Source of the DNA: Salaquimonas sp.
GTDB taxonomy: Bacteria > Pseudomonadota > Alphaproteobacteria > Rhizobiales > Rhizobiaceae
DNA: 33,333 nucleotides
Assembly (NCBI GenBank): GCA_028289365.1
Contig: JANQQM010000213.1
Coordinates: forward strand, 1 to 33,333
Direction of reading: 5' to 3'
The stretch's first letter is position 1. Each line of letters starts with the position of its first letter. The notes under the pieces were generated by a model. It did not search any database, was not told the origin of the DNA, and saw nothing but the letters and a program-made list of their open reading frames with translations. Of the stretch, positions 17,546 through 25,854 are shown piece after piece. A program made the position numbers and the translations under genes.

Positions 17546-17818
17546 ATGCCAAACGGCGATACTGGTTGTATTAGTCATTTCAGGCTGGACAACGCAGAGA
17601 ATCGAACATTGTCGCAAACACTGAGAAAACTGATCGGGACCGTCTTGCTGTTCGTGCTCGTCATTCTTTACGCGTTGGTCGCGATGACGATTGCCACTGC
17701 GCGCCTGGCTGATTCGTCTGCCTGGGTTCATTTGCTGTATTTTTTCATTACCGGAATTCTGTGGGTCCTGCCGGCGATGGCGATTGTCAGCTGGATGTTA
17801 AAGCCAGACGAGGATTGA
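17546..17818 (+). CDS. DUF2842 small membrane protein
   Basis: Short protein with two membrane segments, TVLLFVLVILYALVAMTIAT and LLYFFITGILWVLPAMAIV, and the pattern RKLIGT ... WVHLLYF ... GILWVLPAM typical of DUF2842, a family of unknown function in alphaproteobacteria. The start is uncertain. The conserved part begins at RKLIG (about 17624), and a TTG at 17609 would give the usual length of about 69 residues; the ATG at 17546 (90 residues) and a TTG at 17516 are alternatives. It is divergent from ctaA and ends 35 bases from the convergent deacetylase. Confidence 0.75.
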   Translation: MPNGDTGCISHFRLDNAENRTLSQTLRKLIGTVLLFVLVILYALVAMTIATARLADSSAWVHLLYFFITGILWVLPAMAIVSWMLKPDED

Positions 17819-17852
17819 ACCCCTACTACAGGCGTTCTCCCGTGATTAATCC

Positions 17853-18914
17853 TTACTCGACATTTACCCGCTGACCGCGATTTTGAAGCAGCGTCGGCAA
17901 TCCTGACAGCAGCGTATCGACATATCGCCTCGACTGGAACAATCCATTTAGGGATATGCGCGGCAGCGCATGCAGATGTTGGCGATGTTCGCGATAGATC
18001 ACACCATGGCGGGTGGTACAGGCAGTCTCAAAGCCAATTTCACTGGCGAGATTGAAATCCCGCGGACCCGCAGCAGCCGGGTACCCATAGGGAAAGGCAA
18101 AATGACGTGGCCGTTCACCCAGTTCGTATTCCATGACGCGAGCCCCCTCCTCCATCTCGTATCGGGCGGCATCGGCATCCAGCCTCGCGACGGCATAATG
18201 GTTGATCGTGTGGGCACCGAATGTGCAAAGCGGGTCTTCGTCCAGATTTGAGATTTCTGCCCAGGTCATGATCTGATCCTTGCGGTGGGCGATCGGGTCA
18301 AGACCGGTTTGCGCGGCCAAATCAGAAACGATCTCGCGCTGTTTTTCCTCATCTGTATCTGTGGTCAGGAATTTGACCAGTTCGGAATAAGTCTTGCGTT
18401 TCTTTTCGTCGGTTGAAACGTCGAATTTCACTCTGCCCTTGGGCGAATGCATGAAAAAATGCGACCGGGATGCGATGACCGCCTCTAGATCCTCCCACCA
18501 TAAGGTCGCCTCGCCTTCTACCAAGCCTGTCGCGATGTAGATGGTGTAAGGTGCTTTGTACTTGCGGAAGATTGGCACGGCATGTTGCAAATTGTCCCGA
18601 TAGCCGTCATCCAGGGTGATCGCCACAAAGGGATCTTCAAGGTTGCGCGGATCGTAGTTTCGAATTCGCTTCGCCGCTTCGTCCATACTGACCAGATTCA
18701 TTCCGCGCCTGACCAGGGAAGTAAGCACCTGGTCCAGAAATTCAGGCGTAATGGAAAGATGTTCGTTCGGCGCGAAGGTGGCATTGCTCCTTGGACGCAC
18801 ATGATGCAGCATCAGGATTACGCCTGCTCCGGAGGTCCAAAATCGACTGGCAGCCTGTGCCCCGGAAAAGTAAAGCGCATTCAGCACTGTTTTCAGGGCG
18901 AGCGTCCCGGCCAT
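17853..18914 (-). CDS. Polysaccharide deacetylase (NodB-homology) family protein
   Basis: 353 residues. The NodB motif appears as ITLDDGYRDNLQHAVPIF, with the catalytic and metal-binding Asp pair, and the zinc histidines as HTINH. HFAFPYGYPAA matches the later family motif. There is no clear signal peptide, so the protein may act in the cytoplasm or at the inner membrane. Members remove N- or O-acetyl groups from glycans; in holdfast and similar loci a deacetylase tunes adhesion. It follows the GumC-like gene after 69 bases on the same strand, so the pair probably forms one transcript. Confidence 0.9.
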   Translation of the reverse strand: MAGTLALKTVLNALYFSGAQAASRFWTSGAGVILMLHHVRPRSNATFAPNEHLSITPEFLDQVLTSLVRRGMNLVSMDEAAKRIRNYDPRNLEDPFVAITLDDGYRDNLQHAVPIFRKYKAPYTIYIATGLVEGEATLWWEDLEAVIASRSHFFMHSPKGRVKFDVSTDEKKRKTYSELVKFLTTDTDEEKQREIVSDLAAQTGLDPIAHRKDQIMTWAEISNLDEDPLCTFGAHTINHYAVARLDADAARYEMEEGARVMEYELGERPRHFAFPYGYPAAAGPRDFNLASEIGFETACTTRHGVIYREHRQHLHALPRISLNGLFQSRRYVDTLLSGLPTLLQNRGQRVNVE

Positions 18915-18983
18915 CGATAATTCCCGTGCAAATCTGCCAATTGATCAAGACAGAAAATTGAAACTCACTTGTCACCTGAAGTA

Positions 18984-21239
18984 TCAGGCAGCGTCCTCAA
19001 AAATCTTTTCCCGGTCGGCATCTTCTAGTGCGACCGTAACCACCACAGAATACCCCGCCTCGACGACTTCCTTTTCGATCTTTGCTGCCTCGGCGCCATC
19101 GGCCCCCTCCTTACTGACAAGAACGACGGTCTTGTCATTGGCGATATTGGCGAGCCCGCTAATACCGGTAACGCCGCAGTCGAAAATGACATATTCATAG
19201 GCATCCTCGAGGGTCTCTGCGATCATCTCCAGATCCTCAAGGATCAATTCGTCAGATTCCTCTATATCCGAGCCAGCTGGCAGGATGTGGGCAGAAGACA
19301 GGCGATCTGTATAAATTGCTTCGGTAAATCCAACTTTTCCAGAAAGCATGTCTTTTACGCCAGGCATCTGGTCGGTGCCCAGAAACTCGATGCTGGTTGC
19401 CTTATTGCCGGTCAGATCGATCAAGACGACTGATTTGTCGTCAGCTGCCAATTCCCTTGCCAGAAGCCAGGATGCCAAGGAACCGATGTCACCACCTGGA
19501 GAAACCACAGCTATGCGGGCAGAGCCGAGATTCTGAACTGCTTCAAAGGTATCACTAAACAAGAAGGAACCGGGTTCATTTGCCGAATTCGGAGCGGCTT
19601 GAGTGGTTTCCTGATTTTGCGATTCCATTTCGGAAAAGATGTCTTCGGTGGAAATGAAATCATCGTCCGAGTCCGTATTGTCGGCACTTGCGACGTAGAG
19701 CGGTGGTGTGTTGTCTGGCTCCTCGGCATATAGAGGCGGCGCAGTGGGAAGTTCTGCGTCTGCAACTGGAAGCGTTTCAACAGCCGCGTCCGGGGCTTGA
19801 GCCAGTTCGTCCGGTACCATGTGCAACGGAACCTTGCCGGCAGGTTTCAATGCCTTTCCTGTCATCAATGCCCATGTCAGGATGAACATGATCGACAGGA
19901 CCGCCATCGCAACCATGCCGGCGATCGTGAACGGTATAACTTTCGGGAAATAAGCGCTTGCGGGCATGATTGCTCGGGAGATTATCCGCGCATCAACCGG
20001 GAAGTATTCGCGATTTTGCCGGCTCGCAGCTTCGCGGTACTGGGTCAGATAGGTTTCCAGCAAGGCGCGCTGTGCAGTGGCCTCGCGCTCTAACGCACGC
20101 AATTCCACCTCGGCCTCACCTACGCGGGAGGCTTCAGCCTTCAGCCGGTCCACCTGCTTCAGCAATACCGCTTCCTGCTGAGCAAACAGATCGACATTGT
20201 TGTCGAGGCTTATCAGGATATTGTCGGCGGCTGAGCGAATCTGACGCTGGAAGTTTTCCGACTGAGATTTGAGTGCTTTCAATCTGGGATGGTTCGGCAA
20301 CAAGGTCGTCGAAAGCTCGGAAATCTGTGCTTCCAGTGCCACTTCACGCTCACGAAGACGTTGAATGAGCGAAGAGGATATGACCTCGGGTATGACATCC
20401 AGCGAACCGCCGGAATTGATGGCGTCGCGAATTGCCCGCACCTTGCCTTCCGCGGCAGATTTCTCGCCTCTTATTCTTGAAAGCTCCGAAGCAGCCTCCG
20501 ACAATTGCTGAGTAGCCAACAAGGCGTTGTTGTTGCCAATAAGGATATCGGAATTGGACCTGAATTCCGCAACCTTCGCCTCGGCTTCACGCAGTTTGAC
20601 GCGCAGTTCATCGATTTCCGGTCCGAGCCATCTGGTTGCCTCTTCGGTAGACTGGAGTTTGAATTCACGGATGAATTTCATGTACTGGTCGGCGAGCGCA
20701 TTTGGTACGGCTTGCGCCAATGCCGGATCCTTTGACGAAAATTCAATATAGATGACGCGCGACTTCGGGGATGCATAGACCGTGAGGTTCTTGTTGAAGG
20801 AAGTCAGCACACGTTCTTCTGGCGTAATGCCGGGCTTGGCAACCGAAAGCCCAAACATTTCAAGAATTGTGCTGGTAAAGGATGGTCCTGCCTCGTCCCG
20901 AAATTCAGGATGACTTGTCAGATTCAGCTCGGAAATCACCTTCAAGGCAAGATCATCGGATGACAGGATCTCGACCTGGCTTCCGACAGCCTGCTCGTCA
21001 AACTGGTTGCTGTTTATGTTCTGCTCGGAATTTAACCGGGTAAATGGCGACTCACGACTTTCAATGATAATGCGTGCATCGGACTTGTAGAGGGGAGCGA
21101 CATTTGAAAGTAGAAACAGCAGTCCCGCGCCCGTGAGCAACGTCAAGACGAGCACGACCCATTTCTTTTTCCAAACCTGGCCCAGCAAACCTGCCATGTC
21201 GATATCGACATCGGCTGTTAATTCATTCTGACCGGACAT
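18984..21239 (-). CDS. GumC/ExoP-like polysaccharide co-polymerase with degenerate kinase-like domain
   Basis: 751 residues. The N-terminal Wzz domain starts at a membrane segment (about 29-49), and a long periplasmic coiled-coil region (about 190-410) has repeated Glu/Arg/Leu heptads. A second membrane segment (about 425-450) follows. The C-terminal part (about 565-751) looks like the P-loop fold of bacterial tyrosine kinases, but its Walker A site reads SPGGDIGS (580-587) with no GK[ST]. The Walker A' strand is VVLIDLTG and the B strand VIFDCGV, both lacking the usual acidic residues. No tyrosine cluster ends the protein. It probably controls chain length or export without kinase activity. 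GGGAG precedes the ATG. Confidence 0.92.
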   Translation of the reverse strand: MSGQNELTADVDIDMAGLLGQVWKKKWVVLVLTLLTGAGLLFLLSNVAPLYKSDARIIIESRESPFTRLNSEQNINSNQFDEQAVGSQVEILSSDDLALKVISELNLTSHPEFRDEAGPSFTSTILEMFGLSVAKPGITPEERVLTSFNKNLTVYASPKSRVIYIEFSSKDPALAQAVPNALADQYMKFIREFKLQSTEEATRWLGPEIDELRVKLREAEAKVAEFRSNSDILIGNNNALLATQQLSEAASELSRIRGEKSAAEGKVRAIRDAINSGGSLDVIPEVISSSLIQRLREREVALEAQISELSTTLLPNHPRLKALKSQSENFQRQIRSAADNILISLDNNVDLFAQQEAVLLKQVDRLKAEASRVGEAEVELRALEREATAQRALLETYLTQYREAASRQNREYFPVDARIISRAIMPASAYFPKVIPFTIAGMVAMAVLSIMFILTWALMTGKALKPAGKVPLHMVPDELAQAPDAAVETLPVADAELPTAPPLYAEEPDNTPPLYVASADNTDSDDDFISTEDIFSEMESQNQETTQAAPNSANEPGSFLFSDTFEAVQNLGSARIAVVSPGGDIGSLASWLLARELAADDKSVVLIDLTGNKATSIEFLGTDQMPGVKDMLSGKVGFTEAIYTDRLSSAHILPAGSDIEESDELILEDLEMIAETLEDAYEYVIFDCGVTGISGLANIANDKTVVLVSKEGADGAEAAKIEKEVVEAGYSVVVTVALEDADREKIFEDAA

Positions 21240-21297
21240 TCAAAGACTCCCAACCCCCAGGCATTAACATTTGTAACTGCATTATGAATGTTTATGG

Positions 21298-21311
21298 TAA
21301 CCACGAGGTTA
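21298..21311. promoter_or_regulatory. Inverted repeat in the divergent GumC / PhyH control region
   Basis: TAACC-ACGA-GGTTA is a perfect five-base inverted repeat with a four-base spacer. It lies in the 169-base region between the two divergent polysaccharide transcripts. It could be an operator, but a site this short may arise by chance. Confidence 0.25.
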
Positions 21312-21408
21312 ATTTACCGGCTTGATCGAGGCTTCGTTCGGTGAATTTTTCGGATCATCCGGCACTGGCCGAAAACAAGCCGTAATTCAGGATAAGGAGT
21401 GCGGAAAG

Positions 21409-22302
21409 ATGCTGTCCCGGGAACAAATCGAGTTCTACAATGAAAACGGCTACCTCCTGGTGGAAAATGCTGTCTCCCCGGAAGAATTGGCCAAAATGCA
21501 TCAAATCACGCTGGATTTCATAGAGAAATCAAGGAATGTGACCGAAAGCGACGAGGTCTTCGATCTGGACAAGGGCCACAGTGCTGAGAATCCCCGGCTG
21601 ACGCGAATCAAGCTTCCGCACAAGCAGGACCCGTATTTCTGGCAGGTACTAACCCAATCACGAATCACCGAGATTTTGCGTCAATTGCTGGGTGACAGCG
21701 TCTTGTTGCAGACCTCAAAGTTGAATACCAAGGCTCCGGACGGTGGAGCAGCCGTCGAATGGCATCAGGATTGGGCATTTTACCCGCATACCAATGACGA
21801 TATGCTTGCTTGTGGGTTATTTCTGGAAGATGTCACAGAAGAGAACGGACCGTTGCAGGTAATTCCGGGTTCCCATAAGGGCCCGGTTCTGGATCACAAC
21901 AGCGCTCAGGGCGTGTTTTGCGGCGCTGCCGACCCCGACGACCCGGATTTTGACATCGACAAGGCGGTGACGTTGTGCGGCAAAGCCGGCAGCATGACCA
22001 TTCATCACGTTCGAACATTACATGGTTCCGCCCCCAATCGCAGCGATCGCGCAAGAATGATCCTGTTTTATGAATGCGGTGCAGGCGACGCCTGGCCGCT
22101 CATGGGTGCGGGAAACTATCTGCAAAGACTGCCGCAGGGCGAGCAATGGGCTGATGTCATGGATCGCGTTATCATCGGCGAACCGGCTCTTCAACCGCGC
22201 ATGGAGGCCGTTCCCGTCCGACTACCATTGCCCCCTTCACCGGATATCGGATCGATTTTCAAGGTACAGGAATCGGGCGGGGCAAAAAGCGCTTTTGGAT
22301 AA
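21409..22302 (+). CDS. Phytanoyl-CoA dioxygenase (PhyH) family protein
   Basis: 297 residues. The non-heme iron facial triad is visible as His119-x-Asp121 in EWHQDW and His205 in RTLHGSAPNRS, with Arg214 or Arg216 downstream as the likely 2-oxoglutarate ligand. The core block GLFLEDVTEENGPLQVIPGS is typical of PhyH proteins. Members hydroxylate small molecules or lipid tails with Fe(II), 2-oxoglutarate and O2; the substrate is unknown. The ATG at 21409 is chosen because AAGGAG (21394-21399) precedes it; the frame is open 29 codons further up. It is the first plus-strand gene of the polysaccharide cluster, 150 bases before the export gene. Confidence 0.88.
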   Translation: MLSREQIEFYNENGYLLVENAVSPEELAKMHQITLDFIEKSRNVTESDEVFDLDKGHSAENPRLTRIKLPHKQDPYFWQVLTQSRITEILRQLLGDSVLLQTSKLNTKAPDGGAAVEWHQDWAFYPHTNDDMLACGLFLEDVTEENGPLQVIPGSHKGPVLDHNSAQGVFCGAADPDDPDFDIDKAVTLCGKAGSMTIHHVRTLHGSAPNRSDRARMILFYECGAGDAWPLMGAGNYLQRLPQGEQWADVMDRVIIGEPALQPRMEAVPVRLPLPPSPDIGSIFKVQESGGAKSAFG

Positions 22303-22452
22303 TGATTGCAGCCCGTTATCGACATTAATTGAGAATTCGAAACGCGATTTTACCGACAATTAACCATATCCGGAGTTTAATCCGACCCGAATTGGAATGG
22401 CGGGTTCGTCCCCTGGCTCGTGTATTTATTGATAGTAGTTTCAGGCTCATCC

Positions 22453-23028
22453 ATGGCAAAAATTGTCGGCAAATTATCGAGATTCATTTTATTGGTCGTC
22501 ACCGGCCTCGCCCTGGTGTCGTGTGCCACCTACAAGCCTGTAGACGAGGCATTTCACGAGGCATTGAATTTTCCTTATGTGCTTGATTCAGGTGATAGAA
22601 TTCGGATCACGGTGTTCGGCCAGACCGATTTGAGCAATGGCTACTCGGTCGACAAATCGGGTCACATCGCATTCCCGCTAATCGGTTCTGTGGCCGCCCG
22701 CGGCCAGACACCGAAACAACTGGAAGGCATAATCGCCGCAAAGCTGAGAAACGGGTATATCCGCGATCCTGACGTCTCCGCAGAGATTGAACGATATCGT
22801 CCATTCTTTATCATGGGCGAAGTCAACGCCGCAGGCCAATATTCCTATGTACCTGGAATGACATTGCAAAATGCGATTGCGGTAGCCGGCGGATTTAGTC
22901 CTCGCGCATCACAGGAAAATGCGGACGTCACCAGACAAGTCAATGGAAGCATCGTTACCGGCCGGGTTCCGCTAAGTGACCCGATCATCCCCGGTGACAC
23001 GATTTATGTTCGCGAACGCCTGTTCTGA
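22453..23028 (+). CDS. Polysaccharide export lipoprotein, Wza/GumB-like
   Basis: 191 residues, a short version of the outer-membrane export family. The signal peptide ends in the lipobox LVSC, lipidated cysteine 24. The Poly_export domain runs from YVLDSGDRIRITVFGQTDLS through YSVDKSGHIAFPLIGSV, and one SLBB-like domain follows (FFIMGEVNAAGQYSYVPGMT, then NAIAVAGGFSPRA). It would form the outer-membrane pore that works with the GumC-like protein. Only 13 bases separate it from the glycosyltransferase gene, so they are co-transcribed. Confidence 0.93.
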   Translation: MAKIVGKLSRFILLVVTGLALVSCATYKPVDEAFHEALNFPYVLDSGDRIRITVFGQTDLSNGYSVDKSGHIAFPLIGSVAARGQTPKQLEGIIAAKLRNGYIRDPDVSAEIERYRPFFIMGEVNAAGQYSYVPGMTLQNAIAVAGGFSPRASQENADVTRQVNGSIVTGRVPLSDPIIPGDTIYVRERLF

Positions 23029-23041
23029 GAACGATACCACC

Positions 23042-24175
23042 ATGAACCAAACCAAAAGCTTGCGAATTGTGCACTGCTTTCGATCACCGGTTGGCGGAAT
23101 TTTCCGTCATGTCCGCGATCTGGCGGCGATACAGGCAGCGGCCGGTCACAAGGTAGGGATATTGTGTGATTCTTCGACCGGTGGTGAACTGGAAGACGCG
23201 CTGTTCGACCAGATCATGCCCGATCTGGAACTGGGACTGGTCAGGATACCGATGCGCCGGGCAATCACGCCGGGTGACCTCGTGACGCTGGTCAGTACTT
23301 TCTCTGAAATCAAGAAATTGAAGCCGGATGTCCTGCATGCGCATGGCGCCAAGGGTGGCAGCTATGCGCGCATGATCGGCTCACTCCTACGGGTATCAGG
23401 TAATCGCGTTGCCCGTCTCTATTGCCCGCATGGCGGCACGATCCATTACGATGCCGCAACCGCGAAGGGGAGATTGTTCTTCTCGCTGGAACGGTTTTTG
23501 GAGCGGATGACCGACCGTCTGATATTTGTCAGCGAATATGAAAGGGACGGTTACCGCGAGAAGGTCGGTGAGCCGCGCTGCCCCATCAGCCTCGTCTATA
23601 ACGGGCTAACGCCAGCCGAATTTGAAAAAACCGGAACCGAACGGGGTGCGGCGGATTTTCTGTATATCGGCATGATGCGGGACCTGAAGGGGCCGGATCT
23701 GTTTCTGCAGGCAATTGCTACGCTCAACCAAAATGCAAGCCGACCAGTGAAGGCGCATTTCGTTGGCGACGGTCCTGATAAATCCAAATATCTGGAACAA
23801 ATTGACAAGCTTGGCATATCTGATTTTGTGACCGTTCACGACCCCATGCCGGCACGGGAAGCATTCAGTAAGGCAAAGCGGGTTGTAGTGCCGTCGCGTG
23901 CTGAATCGATGCCCTATATCGTCCTTGAAGCAATCGCTGCCGGCAAACCGGTCATTGCTACCCGCGTCGGCGGTATTCCCGAGATATTTGATACAGAGGC
24001 AGACAAGTTGGTCGAGCCGGGAAATGCCGAAGCTCTGGCCGCAACAATGCGTGAAGCGATCGAGAACCCTGAAAAGCCCGCAATTACCACGAAAAGGGCA
24101 AAACTGCTTGAAAAACGATTCTCGGTTTCTGTTATGGCTTCCGATGTTTATGACGCATATCTGAAGTGCTTTTAA
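23042..24175 (+). CDS. Glycosyltransferase family 4 protein
   Basis: 377 residues with two Rossmann-like domains. The N-terminal acceptor domain opens with RIVHCFRSPVGGIFRHVRDLA, and the C-terminal donor domain begins around FLYIGMMRDLKGPDLFLQA. The retaining-GT4 motif E-x7-E is Glu288 to Glu296 in ESMPYIVLE, followed by AIAAGKPVIATRVGGIPE. It would add a sugar from a nucleotide donor to the lipid-linked repeat unit on the cytoplasmic side; donor and linkage cannot be read. It is the only glycosyltransferase besides the initiating enzyme in the cluster. Confidence 0.93.
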   Translation: MNQTKSLRIVHCFRSPVGGIFRHVRDLAAIQAAAGHKVGILCDSSTGGELEDALFDQIMPDLELGLVRIPMRRAITPGDLVTLVSTFSEIKKLKPDVLHAHGAKGGSYARMIGSLLRVSGNRVARLYCPHGGTIHYDAATAKGRLFFSLERFLERMTDRLIFVSEYERDGYREKVGEPRCPISLVYNGLTPAEFEKTGTERGAADFLYIGMMRDLKGPDLFLQAIATLNQNASRPVKAHFVGDGPDKSKYLEQIDKLGISDFVTVHDPMPAREAFSKAKRVVVPSRAESMPYIVLEAIAAGKPVIATRVGGIPEIFDTEADKLVEPGNAEALAATMREAIENPEKPAITTKRAKLLEKRFSVSVMASDVYDAYLKCF

Positions 24176-24300
24176 CGCCCTGTTAAGCCTGCTGGCATTC
24201 AAACGCCTCAAAACATGCCAATTAATCGTCCGATCCAGTCTTTTTTAGATAATTTCCGCTAGGTAATGCCGCAAAGCGCAATTTATCGGACGGTAAGGAC

Positions 24301-25854
24301 ATGGCGGTCGATCACCCAAAAGAGGCAGACGGCAATTTAGCGGCAGTTTCACCGGATGTTGGTTCGGGGAAATCTGCAGAGAAATCTTCGAAACGGTCTG
24401 TGGAATTGAATGACCTGGCAAAACAGGTCGCTGAACTATTCTCGGCCGATGCATTGTCGCCCAGCCTGACCAAGGGACTGGTCCGGATTGGTGAGTTTGT
24501 TGGCCTGCTAGCCATCGCATTCGTGATCTTCACCAGCTACCTGCCGGACGTGCGGGTTACGGACCTGCAGTATTCCGGTGCCGCATTTCTTGGTTCTATC
24601 CTGTCGGTCTGCATTATCCAGGCGCTGGACGGCTACCAGATCCCGTCGCTTCGAAGTTACCTGAACCAGGTCTCGAAAGCCGTGACTGGTTTTACGATTG
24701 CCATGCTCATCCTGATTGTCATCGGGTTTTTCTCCAAGATCTCGATTGAATATTCGAGATTGTGGTTTGGCAGCTGGTATGTGGCTGGTGTTGCATTTCT
24801 GATGATCTATCGAGGCGCTGTGGCTCTTTATTTTCGCCATGCCATTGCCTATGGCAGGCTGGAACGGCGCGCGGTGATTGTCGGTGGCGGCGAACCGGCC
24901 GCCGAACTGATCCGGTCGCTTGAGACCCAACCGGATGGTGACATCCGTATTTGCGGTATCTTTGACGACCGCGATGACGAGCGTTCGCCGGCACTGGTGG
25001 CCGGGTATCCGAAGCTGGGAACGATCCCTGAACTGGTGGAATTCGGCCGCATGGCCCGAATCGACATGCTGATTGTTTCACTGCCGCTTTCAGCCGAAAA
25101 CCGGGTTTTGCAGCTCTTGAAGCGATTGTGGGTACTGCCGGTCGATATTCGCCTTTCTGCCCATACCAACAAGCTCAGGTTCCGCCCACGTTCCTATTCC
25201 TATGAAGGCGCGCTGCCGTTTCTGGATGTCTTCGACAAACCGATAGCGGATTGGGACGCGATCATGAAGCGGGCCTTCGACCTGTTCTTCTCGGTCGTGG
25301 CAATCATCCTGCTGTTTCCGCTGATGGTGGCGACTGCAATCGCCATCCGCCTGGAAAGCAAGGGACCAGTCATATTTCGCCAGAAGCGATATGGCTTCAA
25401 CAATGAGGTGATCGAGGTTTTGAAATTCCGGTCCATGTACGCCGACAAGGCCGATCCGAACGCAAAACAGGTGGTCACAAAGAACGATCCCCGCGTCACG
25501 CGTGTCGGAGGAATTATCCGCAAGACGTCGATCGATGAGCTGCCGCAGCTTTTCAACGTTCTGAAAGGCGAATTGAGCCTGGTCGGACCAAGGCCGCATG
25601 CGGTCAATGCCCATACTGCCAACCGGCTCTGGGATGAGGTTGTCGATGGCTACTTTGCCCGCCACAAGGTCAAGCCGGGGGTCACCGGCTGGGCGCAAAT
25701 CAATGGCTGGCGCGGAGAAGTCGATACCAATGAGAAGATAATGCAGCGAGTCAATCACGACCTGTATTACATTGAAAACTGGTCACTTTTGTTCGACCTG
25801 TACATCCTCTCCATCACGCCGTTCAAATTGCTGAATACGGAAAATGCATATTGA
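24301..25854 (+). CDS. Polyprenyl-phosphate sugar-1-phosphate transferase (WcaJ/ExoY/PssA-type initiating enzyme)
   Basis: 517 residues. After a hydrophilic tail of about 60 residues come four to five membrane segments and a nucleotide-binding-like domain (RAVIVGGGEPAAELIRSLE, then FDDR). The C-terminal bacterial sugar transferase domain follows: KRAFDLFFSVVAIILLFPLM, PVIFRQKRYGFN, EVLKFRSMY, then RKTSIDELPQLFNVLKGELSLVGPRPH. It transfers a hexose-1-phosphate to undecaprenyl phosphate, starting the repeat unit. AAGGA lies just before the ATG. Its stop overlaps the start of the next gene by four bases. Confidence 0.95.
   Translation: MAVDHPKEADGNLAAVSPDVGSGKSAEKSSKRSVELNDLAKQVAELFSADALSPSLTKGLVRIGEFVGLLAIAFVIFTSYLPDVRVTDLQYSGAAFLGSILSVCIIQALDGYQIPSLRSYLNQVSKAVTGFTIAMLILIVIGFFSKISIEYSRLWFGSWYVAGVAFLMIYRGAVALYFRHAIAYGRLERRAVIVGGGEPAAELIRSLETQPDGDIRICGIFDDRDDERSPALVAGYPKLGTIPELVEFGRMARIDMLIVSLPLSAENRVLQLLKRLWVLPVDIRLSAHTNKLRFRPRSYSYEGALPFLDVFDKPIADWDAIMKRAFDLFFSVVAIILLFPLMVATAIAIRLESKGPVIFRQKRYGFNNEVIEVLKFRSMYADKADPNAKQVVTKNDPRVTRVGGIIRKTSIDELPQLFNVLKGELSLVGPRPHAVNAHTANRLWDEVVDGYFARHKVKPGVTGWAQINGWRGEVDTNEKIMQRVNHDLYYIENWSLLFDLYILSITPFKLLNTENAY

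Noticed and set aside
17516-17608. N-terminal extension of the DUF2842 protein from the TTG at 17516
   Set aside because: The added residues are not hydrophobic or family-like and the upstream site is weak, so a start at 17546 or 17609 is more likely.
17808-17825. GAGGATT-GAACCCC, similar to the T-arm end of tRNA-Pro, at the other edge of the polysaccharide cluster (possible att repeat)
   Set aside because: The match is about 14 bases with a gap and a mismatch, lies in the coding end of the DUF2842 gene, and there is no integrase gene, so chance is the better explanation.
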